Counted from the stretch's first letter, positions 1 through 5,471 are shown. The stretch: 5,471 nucleotides of DNA from Lachnospiraceae bacterium UBA3785 (GCA_002369495.1 DFFD01000160.1:3078-8548), one strand, 5' to 3'. Notes: generated from the letters alone by a model not told the origin. Numbers and translations: made by a program.

Positions 1-42
1 GTCCCTGATACCCAGGCAGCCGTCCCTGATACCCAGGCAGCC
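1..42. repeat. Two perfect 21-bp tandem units at the window edge
   Basis: Positions 1-21 and 22-42 are identical 21-nt units beginning GTCCCTGATACCC. A degenerate ATCCCC follows at 43-48 and may be the start of a decayed third unit. The junction reads CCGTCCCTG, which matches the end of the right arm (AACCGTCCCTG) of the dispersed palindromic repeats elsewhere in the window. The tandem may therefore derive from that family or be the edge of a longer array cut by the window. It ends 33 nt before the AGGAG of the following gene. The duplication is directly visible; the relation to the palindromic family is inference from a short match. Confidence 0.85.
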
Positions 43-85
43 ATCCCCAAATAACCTCCAAACAATACACTTTCAGGAGCCCTCC

Positions 86-1882
86 ATGAACAAACCCCTC
101 CGCCTCCTCCAATCCCTCCTCCTCAACCTCGCCTTCCTCGCCGGCTCCCTCCTCTTCGCCGACCAGAAATACGAGATCTCCGACGACTTCATCATCGACA
201 ATGTCCTCGCCGGCGCGCTCGGCCGCGCCTGCGCCTCGCGCGCCCCCTACATCAACCGCCTCCTCGGCGAGTTCCTCGCTTTCCTCTATCGCGTGACGGA
301 GGACGTGAGCATTTTTTTCATTTTCCAGCTCATCGTCTCCCTCCTCTCCTTCACCGCCGTCACCTACATCCTGCTCACCCGCACGAAGACCGCGGTCGGC
401 CTCAGCCTCTCCGCCGTCCTCCTGCTCTTCTTCACCGACGACTACTACATCCTCATCTGCTGCACCCGCACGGCCGCTCTCGCTGCCGTCTCCGGCGGAG
501 CTCTCTTCCTCCATGCGCTGAATTCTGAAAATGAACACCCAAGCCCCCTCGAACTCCTCTCCGGCGGGCTCCTTCTGCTCCTCGGCTCCCTCATCCGGTT
601 CAAGTCCGCGCTGCTCGTCCTCCCCTTCCTCCTCGTGCTGTATTTTTGGGGCCGGTTCCTGGGAGGCCGCCAAATCCTCGGGGACGGTTCCTGGGAGGCC
701 GCCTGCGGCGGCCGGAGGGAACCGTCCCTGCAGCAGCTGGGAACCGTCCCTGTGCTGTGGCTCCTCCTCCCCCTCACCCTCCACCTCGCCGGCTCCCTTC
801 TCTCTGCCTCCGACCCCGCCTACGCCGCCTACAAAACCTACGACGACCGCCGCTCCGCCGTCGTCGACACCGCCTCCTTCGGCTACGCCTCCATGAAAGA
901 CACCATGGACTCCCTCGGCCTCTCCGAAGCCGACTACTACATGCTCCGCTCCTGGAACTTCAACGACCGCGAGATCTTCACCGACGAGATCCTCGACACG
1001 ATCGCGGCCGCCCAGGACCGCATCCGCTACGAAAATACCCTGAACCCCCATTACCTCCTCACCAGCATTCTCGAAAAGCATTATCACGCCTACGCCTGTA
1101 TGCCCGGCCTTCTGCTGCTGGCTGCATTTTACATTTACGCAAGAAAACACATCCCTTACATGGCTCTCACCCTCCTCATCGGCGCGGCCCTCATCCTCGC
1201 CTTCGAGATCATCGGCCGCCCCGTCTACCGCGTGACCTCCGCGGTCTTCACCGCCGAGGCCGTCGCGCTCGCCGCGGGTCCCTGCCTTGCAAGGCCCGAA
1301 AAAAAACGCGAACCCCTTCGGGTCCGCGCCGCTGTATTCATCCTCATTGTATTACTGCTGCTCTCAAAACAGCTTCTGCGCCGTGCTGATGCCTCCTGGA
1401 TGACAGCAGACGATGAAAGCTACCGATATCAGACTGAAATGACCTTTACCGGTTCCGACTTTTTCTATGCCGGCAAATACACCTTCGACATCTCCCACCG
1501 CAGCCCTGAACCCAACCTCATCGCCGCGATCGAAGCCGACACTGAGCACTACTATCTCCTCGATTTCACGTCCACGATCCAGCGCATTTTCTACAACTAT
1601 CCGCACATGCGCCGCCTGCCCGTCGACTACTACACCGGCAATTACAGCTATCTCGGCGGCGTTCTGACGAACTTCCCTTCCGTAAATGAAGACCTCCTCC
1701 GCCACAACCTCGACCCGGATTCCCTGATCCGCTCCGTCACCGGCGACAACGTCCTCGTCGTCGACAACAACCTCTACGAGATCCGCCTCCTCTACCTCCG
1801 CGAGCACTACTACCCGAACGCCCGCGTCGAGCTCGTCACCGAGATCGACGGGTTCAAGGTCTGGAAGTACTACTCCGAGTGA
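86..1882 (+). CDS. Polytopic membrane protein of unknown function, possibly envelope/glycan related
   Basis: 598 residues, started at the ATG preceded by AGGAG at 75-79 with a 6-nt spacer. Hydrophobic spans lie near residues 5-25, 75-97, 103-126, 128-145, 154-171, 173-188, 223-241, 336-352, 358-377, 384-400 and 413-430. An acidic loop after span 1 carries ISDDFIIDNVLAGALGR (31-47). Residues 242-335 form a soluble loop with YDDRRS and LGLSEADYYMLRSW-type motifs. Residues 431-598 form a hydrophilic C-terminal domain, probably extracytoplasmic. The layout (many spans, an acidic motif after the first, a terminal soluble domain) resembles GT-C-like glycosyltransferases and related uncharacterised clostridial membrane proteins. 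No catalytic assignment can be supported. Residues about 188-222 are encoded by a palindromic repeat and are probably not native. The gene converges on the acyltransferase gene. No promoter is evident in the 85 nt upstream, so it may be cotranscribed with a gene outside the window. Confidence 0.9.
   Translation: MNKPLRLLQSLLLNLAFLAGSLLFADQKYEISDDFIIDNVLAGALGRACASRAPYINRLLGEFLAFLYRVTEDVSIFFIFQLIVSLLSFTAVTYILLTRTKTAVGLSLSAVLLLFFTDDYYILICCTRTAALAAVSGGALFLHALNSENEHPSPLELLSGGLLLLLGSLIRFKSALLVLPFLLVLYFWGRFLGGRQILGDGSWEAACGGRREPSLQQLGTVPVLWLLLPLTLHLAGSLLSASDPAYAAYKTYDDRRSAVVDTASFGYASMKDTMDSLGLSEADYYMLRSWNFNDREIFTDEILDTIAAAQDRIRYENTLNPHYLLTSILEKHYHAYACMPGLLLLAAFYIYARKHIPYMALTLLIGAALILAFEIIGRPVYRVTSAVFTAEAVALAAGPCLARPEKKREPLRVRAAVFILIVLLLLSKQLLRRADASWMTADDESYRYQTEMTFTGSDFFYAGKYTFDISHRSPEPNLIAAIEADTEHYYLLDFTSTIQRIFYNYPHMRRLPVDYYTGNYSYLGGVLTNFPSVNEDLLRHNLDPDSLIRSVTGDNVLVVDNNLYEIRLLYLREHYYPNARVELVTEIDGFKVWKYYSE
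648..750 (+). repeat. Palindromic repeat copy A, nested, inside a coding sequence
   Basis: The core spans 681-728. The left arm GGGACGGTTCC (681-691) pairs perfectly with GGAACCGTCCC (718-728), and the inner stem GGCCGCC (697-703) pairs with GGCGGCC (707-713) across the loop TGC. Around the core lie a second left half, GGGGCCGGTTCC (648-659) followed by TGGGAGGCCGCC (660-671), and a second right arm, GGAACCGTCCC (740-750), so two sets of arms are nested. The segment contains no stop codon in any of the six frames. The host gene reads through it in frame at residues about 188-222, between two hydrophobic spans. REP/MITE-like nature is inferred from structure and copy number. Confidence 0.93.
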
Positions 1883-1887
1883 CTCAT

Positions 1888-1948
1888 GGGGACGGTTCTC
1901 AGGAAGCCCGATTCTCCGCAGGAGAATCAGGCTCCCAAGAACCGTCCC
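1888..1948. repeat. Palindromic repeat copy B between convergent genes
   Basis: The left arm GGGACGGTTCT (1889-1899) pairs with AGAACCGTCCC (1938-1948). The inner stem GATTCTCC (1910-1917) pairs with GGAGAATC (1921-1928) across the loop GCA. The copy starts 6 nt after the stop of the upstream plus-strand gene and contains the stop codon (1927-1929) of the minus-strand acyltransferase. Its transcript could fold into a long hairpin from either strand and might help end both convergent transcripts. No good U-tract follows on either side (only TTATTT at 1949-1954 on the plus strand), so I do not call it an intrinsic terminator. Confidence 0.92.
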
Positions 1949-2913
1949 TTATTTCCCACAAGCCAAACCACCTTCCTCGTCCCCACACTATACCCCGCCA
2001 GCACCGCCAAAAACACCGCGCACAGCGCCGGGAACGGCATTTTCCCTTTGAGTCCCCCCATCACCGTGATCACCACCGCATGATTGAGGTACATGCTGTA
2101 GCAGTACCCGCTCATCACCGGGATCAGCCGGCTCCCCGCGAGCCGCCGCTGCCCCTCCTCATCGAGCACCGCCGCAAGCAGCAGGAGCCCGAATGCCGCG
2201 ATCGTGAGCATCTCGCTCGAGACCTCGGTGAAGAGCCCCAGCACGATGAGCGCGCCCGCCGAGGCCTTCATTGCGAGCAGCGGTTTTCGGGAGATTTGCA
2301 TTTTCCGGCGGACAAAGCAGGAAATAAGAACCCCCGCCGACATCCCGCAAAACCCCCGGAGGAGCGGCTGCGAGACCGGCCCGACGTATCCCCATTCCTC
2401 GATCCCGTCCGGCAGCCCGGTGAGGTACGTGTACCCTCCGAGGATCACGAGCGGCGCGATCACCTTCACATAGACCCGCTCCGAGACCGTGAGCATCCCG
2501 TAAATGAGAACCCCCGCCACCATCATCACCGCAATATACCAGCACGGGTAGTTGTATCCGCCCATATGGAAAATGCCCGTATTCTGCACCATCAGCAGCT
2601 CCTGCACGGCCCTCGTGAGGTCAAAATCGCGCCCGAGCACCCCGTAAATGAGAATCGACACAACCGCCGCCAGCAGGTACTCGGGGTAGAGCCTCCGGAT
2701 CCTTTTTCCGAGGTAGCGGAGTGTGCTGTGTTCGCTTTCCTTCACAAATGACCTGTGCAGCAGATACCCCGACAGCATAAAAAAATACTCCACCGCGAGG
2801 TATCCGCGGCGGAGCGGGAGCCGCCCCGTCGCGAGCGAGGAGGCGTGGTGGAGGCAGACGACGAGGGTGAGTATGATCCGGTGCAGTTCTATAAGGTTGT
2901 TTTTTCGCTTCAT
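1927..2913 (-). CDS. Acyltransferase-3 family integral membrane protein
   Basis: 328 residues, probably transferring an acyl group (often O-acetyl) to a surface glycan or lipid-linked sugar, by analogy with OafA/WecH-type enzymes. The N-terminal family signature is clear: IELHR (8-12), the catalytic-type histidines in VVCLHH (18-23), and GYLAVEYFFMLSGYLLHRSF (37-56). A basic RIRRLYPEY stretch (71-79) and WYIAVMM (125-131) follow, and about ten hydrophobic spans run to the end. The start is the ATG at 2913, preceded by AGGAG with an 8-nt spacer. The frame stays open upstream to an ATG at 3021, but that extension translates a palindromic repeat. The last residues, GRFLGA (323-328), and the stop are encoded by repeat copy B, so the native C-terminus may have been replaced. 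The acceptor is unknown. A promoter upstream and the tadC stop beyond it suggest separate transcription. Confidence 0.9.
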   Translation of the reverse strand: MKRKNNLIELHRIILTLVVCLHHASSLATGRLPLRRGYLAVEYFFMLSGYLLHRSFVKESEHSTLRYLGKRIRRLYPEYLLAAVVSILIYGVLGRDFDLTRAVQELLMVQNTGIFHMGGYNYPCWYIAVMMVAGVLIYGMLTVSERVYVKVIAPLVILGGYTYLTGLPDGIEEWGYVGPVSQPLLRGFCGMSAGVLISCFVRRKMQISRKPLLAMKASAGALIVLGLFTEVSSEMLTIAAFGLLLLAAVLDEEGQRRLAGSRLIPVMSGYCYSMYLNHAVVITVMGGLKGKMPFPALCAVFLAVLAGYSVGTRKVVWLVGNKGRFLGA

Positions 2914-2921
2914 ATCGCTAT

Positions 2922-2926
2922 CTCCT
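2922..2926 (-). promoter_or_regulatory. Ribosome binding site fixing the acyltransferase start
   Basis: On the minus strand AGGAG is followed 8 nt later by ATG at 2913. The resulting protein starts MKRKNN, just ahead of the conserved acyltransferase motif. The alternative ATG at 3021 would add 36 residues translated from repeat copy C and its flanks, with no family resemblance, so this site decides the start. Confidence 0.8.
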
Positions 2927-2938
2927 GTTGGGGACACT

Positions 2939-2987
2939 GGGGACGGTTTCTGGGAGGCCGCCGAAGGCGGCCGGTGGGAACCGTCCC
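2939..2987. repeat. Palindromic repeat copy C in the acyltransferase leader
   Basis: The left arm GGGACGGTTTC (2940-2950) pairs with GGAACCGTCCC (2977-2987) with one change from the consensus (TTTC for TTCC). The inner stem GGCCGCC (2956-2962) pairs with GGCGGCC (2966-2972) across the loop GAA. It is nearly identical to the core of copy A and has the same 48-bp length. A partial half-site, GGGGACACT (2930-2938), precedes it. The copy lies between the predicted promoter and the ribosome binding site, so the hairpin should be present in the 5' leader of the acyltransferase mRNA, ending about 12 nt before AGGAG. Confidence 0.93.
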
Positions 2988-3054
2988 TGAATTTCCGGAA
3001 AATCCGCCGCATTATTCCCACTGCTAAAAAAAATATTACTTATTTTGTATTAAT

Positions 3055-3083
3055 ATTGTAGCTTATAAATGGATAATTGTCTA
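3055..3083 (-). promoter_or_regulatory. Predicted sigma-A-type promoter for the acyltransferase
   Basis: On the minus strand TAGACA (3083-3078) is followed by exactly 17 nt and then TACAAT (3060-3055), close to TTGACA-N17-TATAAT. It lies in the only AT-rich island of the window (about 3021-3083), and its -35 box is 4 nt beyond the tadC stop codon. Transcription would begin near 3048 and give a leader of about 135 nt containing repeat copy C. The remainder of the 174-nt tadC-acyltransferase gap holds nothing else I can name. Confidence 0.6.
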
Positions 3084-3087
3084 TCTC

Positions 3088-4446
3088 TCACCCAAACGCC
3101 GCCCACGCCGGCACCATAAGAAGCGCAAACACCACCCCCATGAGCAGAAGCATCGGGAAGATCATCTTCGTCTCCGCCTCCTCCCCGAGGACCCGCGCAG
3201 CCTTTCGCCGCTCCTCGGACGCCTCCGCCTCGGAGAGCTCGAGGAGGCGCACGGTCTCGTCATTTCCGCGGCGGATCCCGCGGGAGAGAAGCAGGCCCAT
3301 GGTGCGGTATTCGCGGACGGGGGCATTTTCGGCAAGCCGGCTGTAGGCCGCGTTCTCCGGCAGGCCGTTCCCCATCGCGTTCACCATGGAGACGATGAGC
3401 TCGCAGCCCTCGCGCCGGCCGCTGCCCCCGGCAAGGCTTCTTCTGTAGTCGGCGGCGATCTTCTCAAGCGCCGCCCTGACGCTCATCCCCGCGCGGATCA
3501 TGAGAAGAAGCTTTCCGACGATCAGGGGGTAGTCCCGGGTCATGGCGGCCCGCCGCTTCATCTCCTCCTCCCGGTCGGAGGACTGCTTCGCGAAGAGAAA
3601 TACGACCGCGATAACCCCGCCCAAAAAGAGGAAAATGTACCCCCGGGAAGCCCCCCGGCGCGACCATTCTGCCGCCTGCCCGTCCACATCCGCCGGCAGC
3701 TCAAGCCGCTCGGTGGACGCCGTCCCGCCTTCCGCGCCGCGGCGGGCAAGACGGGCCAGGCGCTCGGCAGCGCTTTCCCGGCGGGGATACACTTTCAGCG
3801 TGAATATTTTTGTCCTGGCGGTCAGGTCCGGAGCCGGTTCTTCATTTATGTCAACCTCTCCATCGAAAAAGAGGTCTGCCGTGACTGTGACAGAGGCTCC
3901 CTCCTCAGGGATATCGTCGCCGAGCACACCCTCCCAGTCAAGGAGAGCGGGGTCGGAGGTCGAAAAAAGGACCGAGACCGGCATGTCCGGTACCCTGTCC
4001 GGAAAGCAAAGGTCCGTCTCCACGTGCTCCGGATCCGAACCATCCAGCATGAGAGAGAGCACAGTTTCCTCCGCTCTGTCCAGGATCGCGGCGGCTTCCG
4101 CCGCTGTGTAGCGCCGCGGGGCGACCTCAACCGCGACGTCCGCCTCCCCGTCGGCGGTTTTCACGTGCAGCTCCTCGGTGTAGCTCATGCCGCCGTAATC
4201 CTCGCGGACGAGGAAGCCGTCCTTCACGGTGTCATCAAGATCCGCGGCGGCCGTGACGGCCGCTGCCAGGACGTCCGCGGCCAGGAGGATCAGGAGTGCG
4301 GTGCGCACGGCGGCGTCAGGGAGGTTCATTTTCTTAAGGAACCTGCGGTTAAGCAGCCCTGCCGCGGCGGCAGGCCCGCCCCGCGCGGCGAAAAAGAGGC
4401 CGAGGTATGCGGCCGGGACAAGAAGATATGGAAGGTATTTGATCAT
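3088..4446 (-). CDS. tadC: TadC-like T2SS-F family protein with a large extracytoplasmic insert
   Basis: 452 residues, a predicted inner-membrane platform subunit of a tad/Flp-type assembly system acting with TadA and TadB. The start at 4446 has GAGGTG at 4451-4456. Predicted order: span 1 (5-21), a basic cytoplasmic loop (23-46, LLNRRFLKKM), span 2 (48-67), an acidic soluble region (68-267), span 3 (269-287), a cytoplasmic T2SS-F domain (about 305-425, with LLLMIRAGMSVRAALEKIA and GNGLPENAAYSRLAENAP), and a final span (427-449, FPMLLLMGVVFALLMVPA). The C-terminal part matches TadB/TadC proteins. The middle region is extra relative to TadC proteins of about 300 residues. Its part at about 140-220 (DLCFPD, FSTSDPALLDWEGVL, VTVTADLFFDG, TKIFTLKV) resembles atrophied bacterial Ig-like domains. 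The positive-inside rule places this region outside the cell. It may contact pilin, wall or partner proteins. The F-domain call is firm; the Ig-like call is moderate. Confidence 0.88.
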   Translation of the reverse strand: MIKYLPYLLVPAAYLGLFFAARGGPAAAAGLLNRRFLKKMNLPDAAVRTALLILLAADVLAAAVTAAADLDDTVKDGFLVREDYGGMSYTEELHVKTADGEADVAVEVAPRRYTAAEAAAILDRAEETVLSLMLDGSDPEHVETDLCFPDRVPDMPVSVLFSTSDPALLDWEGVLGDDIPEEGASVTVTADLFFDGEVDINEEPAPDLTARTKIFTLKVYPRRESAAERLARLARRGAEGGTASTERLELPADVDGQAAEWSRRGASRGYIFLFLGGVIAVVFLFAKQSSDREEEMKRRAAMTRDYPLIVGKLLLMIRAGMSVRAALEKIAADYRRSLAGGSGRREGCELIVSMVNAMGNGLPENAAYSRLAENAPVREYRTMGLLLSRGIRRGNDETVRLLELSEAEASEERRKAARVLGEEAETKMIFPMLLLMGVVFALLMVPAWAAFG

Positions 4447-4467
4447 GCTTCACCTCACTATTTTTGC

Positions 4468-4563
4468 GGGGACGGTTCCCAGGGACGGTTCTCCGGGAAG
4501 CCGGTTCAAAGAACCGGCTTTCTTAAGAACCGTCCCCCAGGAACCGTCCCTGAAGGAACCGTC
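4468..4563. repeat. Palindromic repeat copy D, triple-nested, between tadB and tadC
   Basis: Three concentric inverted repeats are visible. Outer: GGGACGGTTCC (4469-4479) with GGAACCGTCCC (4540-4550). Middle: GGGACGGTTCT (4482-4492) with AGAACCGTCCC (4526-4536). Inner: AAGCCGGTTC (4498-4507) with GAACCGGCTT (4511-4520) across the loop AAA. All three are perfect. A further shortened right arm, GGAACCGTC (4555-4563), abuts the tadB stop, and its last base is the G of the TAG codon on the minus strand. Nearly the whole 116-nt tadB-tadC gap is repeat. On the minus strand the hairpin is followed by GCAAAAA rather than a U-tract, so it is not a standard terminator. It could act as an mRNA stability or processing element. 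Confidence 0.94.
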
Positions 4564-5306
4564 TACACCCTCACATCCGCCACCCTCGCGCCCCAGCAGA
4601 CCCCGAGCGCGTAGACCGTAAGGCAGGCGGTCATCACCAGCATCCCGAATGCGGTCGAATAGAGGACGTCAAAATACCCCGGGCTGGTCAGGCTCACATA
4701 CAGGATGATCCCCGCCGGCATCAGGCTCATGATCCGCTGCTCGTAGCGCTTTGCGGCGAGAGAGGTCTCGATCTCCCGCTCCGTGTCGATCCGGGCCGCG
4801 ATCTTCGAGGCGGTGTCTCGCATGATCGCCGCGAGGTTCCCGCCGGAGCGGCGGGCGGCCTCGAAGACCGCCGCAAAATCCTCGATCTCCGGCACATGCG
4901 ACCGGCGCGCAAAGCCGGAAAGCAGCTTCTCAGGCGGCACCGAGAGCCGCATCTGGGCAGCCATGTAGGCAAACTCCCTCGCGCAGTCGCTCTGCCCGGC
5001 GGATGAGGCCAGTTCGCGGGCGGCTTCGGGGATTGCATTTTCCACCGAATAGCCGGCCCGGAGAGAAACCGCCACGGAGGTGAGGGCCTCGCGGAAGTCA
5101 TTCCGGAGCCGCATCCGCCGCTCCTCCCGGGCGGCTTTTATGTCATACCGCACATAAAATGCCGCCGGAACGAGCAGCACCGGTAACATCCACCATTTCC
5201 GGTAGAAGAGTATGTCCGCCGCGAGCGCAAGAAGCAGGCCCTTTCCGACGGAATAAGCCGTTCTCTTCCGCCCCGGCATCGCCGCATTGTAATCAGGCAG
5301 GTCCAT
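4563..5306 (-). CDS. tadB: TadB-like T2SS-F family inner-membrane platform protein
   Basis: 247 residues, a predicted membrane platform subunit that couples the TadA ATPase to pilus or secretion assembly. The start at 5306 has GGAGGA at 5312-5317 with a 5-nt spacer. Two hydrophobic segments lie at about 22-34 and 38-52. A cytoplasmic T2SS-F domain follows at about 70-190, with FREALTSVAVSLRAGYSVEN (71-90), VPEIEDFAAVFEAARRSGGN (138-157) and EIETSLAAKRYEQRIMSLMP (178-197). Two spans then lie at about 192-208 and 216-238. The pattern (SLRAGYS, ARRSGGNL, a membrane re-entry after MP) is typical of TadB. The first 14 nt overlap the tadA 3' end, and the ribosome binding site lies inside tadA, indicating translational coupling. 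The TAG stop shares a base with repeat copy D. Shorter than many TadB proteins of about 300 residues, as often seen in Gram-positive sets. Confidence 0.9.
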   Translation of the reverse strand: MDLPDYNAAMPGRKRTAYSVGKGLLLALAADILFYRKWWMLPVLLVPAAFYVRYDIKAAREERRMRLRNDFREALTSVAVSLRAGYSVENAIPEAARELASSAGQSDCAREFAYMAAQMRLSVPPEKLLSGFARRSHVPEIEDFAAVFEAARRSGGNLAAIMRDTASKIAARIDTEREIETSLAAKRYEQRIMSLMPAGIILYVSLTSPGYFDVLYSTAFGMLVMTACLTVYALGVCWGARVADVRV

Positions 5307-5471
5307 AAGCGTCCTCCAGGCGTTTCATTTTTCGCGTGTTTCCGAGCGTGCCGCACCGTACCAGCGCGTCCTTCTCCTCGTCATAGGCAAAGAGGGTCCG
5401 AAGGCGCACCTCCTCGCCGTCCATCCCGTCCGTCTCCGCGATCTCGGTGACCCGCCGGGCGCCGCCCGGGA
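5293..5471 (-). CDS. tadA: TadA/CpaF-type secretion ATPase, C-terminal 58 residues (cut by window edge)
   Basis: A minus-strand frame enters from the window edge, with the first two bases belonging to a split codon, and runs to a TGA at 5295-5293. Its 58 visible residues begin PGGARRVTEIAETDGMDGEE and continue VRLRTLFAYDEEK. The RRVTEIxExxGMxGxxxxLxxLF pattern is characteristic of the extreme C-terminus of CpaF/TadA ATPases, which power Flp-pilus assembly. The Walker motifs lie outside the window. The position directly before tadB, with a 14-nt overlap, is the expected tadA-tadB order and supports the call. Confidence 0.85.
   Translation of the reverse strand, partial: PGGARRVTEIAETDGMDGEEVRLRTLFAYDEEKDALVRCGTLGNTRKMKRLEDAYGPA

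Noticed and set aside
1..48. CRISPR array
   Set aside because: The two 21-bp units are directly adjacent with no spacers, and no cas gene is present.
646..1389. A 247-codon plus-strand open frame overlapping the polytopic membrane protein in another frame
   Set aside because: The translation is a low-complexity run of R, P, H and L, typical of an out-of-phase read of GC-rich DNA. It starts inside the repeat and lacks a ribosome binding site.
1888..1960. Copy B as a classical bidirectional terminator
   Set aside because: The hairpin is strong, but neither side has a convincing U-tract; the same hairpin type also occurs inside a gene and in a leader, so termination is not its general role.
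1879..2751. A 290-codon plus-strand open frame antisense to the acyltransferase
   Set aside because: It is a shadow frame: the product is rich in H, R, P and E, has no domain or ribosome binding site, and the opposite strand encodes a clear acyltransferase.
2914..3021. Acyltransferase start at 3021, adding 36 N-terminal residues
   Set aside because: The extension is mostly translated repeat copy C. The ATG at 2913 has AGGAG at a suitable distance and begins just before the conserved family motif.
3025..3057. Possible intrinsic terminator on the minus strand: AATATTA / TAATATT followed by a T8 run
   Set aside because: The stem is seven A-T pairs with a 12-nt loop, too weak to call, and it overlaps the predicted -10 box of the acyltransferase promoter.
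3542..4614. Long plus-strand open frames (3542-4111 and 4024-4614) antisense to the tadC-like gene
   Set aside because: Composition is serine/arginine-biased with no recognisable domain, and the minus strand carries a coherent membrane protein with a T2SS-F domain.

Overview
The window is GC-rich throughout, apart from one AT-rich island at about 3021-3083. It carries four complete genes, the 3' end of a fifth, and several copies of a palindromic repeat built on GGGACGGTTCY / RGAACCGTCCC arms. A Gram-positive-style tad (Flp pilus-type) gene set, strong AGGAG/GGAGG ribosome binding sites, and a multi-membrane-span protein of a type I associate with Clostridia all suggest a high-GC member of the Clostridia, possibly Lachnospiraceae. 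That assignment is inference; no rRNA or other taxonomic marker is present.

Layout. Positions 1-85 hold two perfect 21-bp tandem units, then the ribosome binding site of a 598-residue polytopic membrane protein (86-1882, +). An acyltransferase-3 family membrane protein (2913-1927, -) converges on it. Upstream of the acyltransferase on the same strand is a tad block read right to left: the tadA/cpaF ATPase 3' end (5471-5293), tadB (5306-4563) and a tadC-like gene (4446-3088). tadA and tadB overlap by 14 nt and are probably translationally coupled. The acyltransferase appears to have its own promoter just beyond the tadC stop.

How the genes work together. TadA would power assembly or secretion, with TadB and TadC as the inner-membrane platform. 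The TadC-like protein is unusual because about 200 residues, part of them resembling an atrophied bacterial Ig-like domain, lie between its second and third membrane spans and should face outward. No pilin, prepilin peptidase or TadE/F gene is visible here. The acyltransferase and the polytopic protein look like envelope or surface-glycan functions and need not belong to the tad system.

The most noteworthy signal is the repeat family. Copies lie (A) inside the polytopic-protein gene, read through in frame as an extra interhelical segment; (B) between the convergent genes, supplying the last residues and stop codon of the acyltransferase; (C) in the acyltransferase 5' leader; and (D) between tadB and tadC, touching the tadB stop. 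The outer arms are nearly constant and change in a compensatory way. The inner stems differ between copies but remain self-complementary and close on 3-nt loops. At A and D the arms are nested, as if one copy had inserted into another. The elements resemble REP/MITE-type non-autonomous repeats; no transposase is present in the window.
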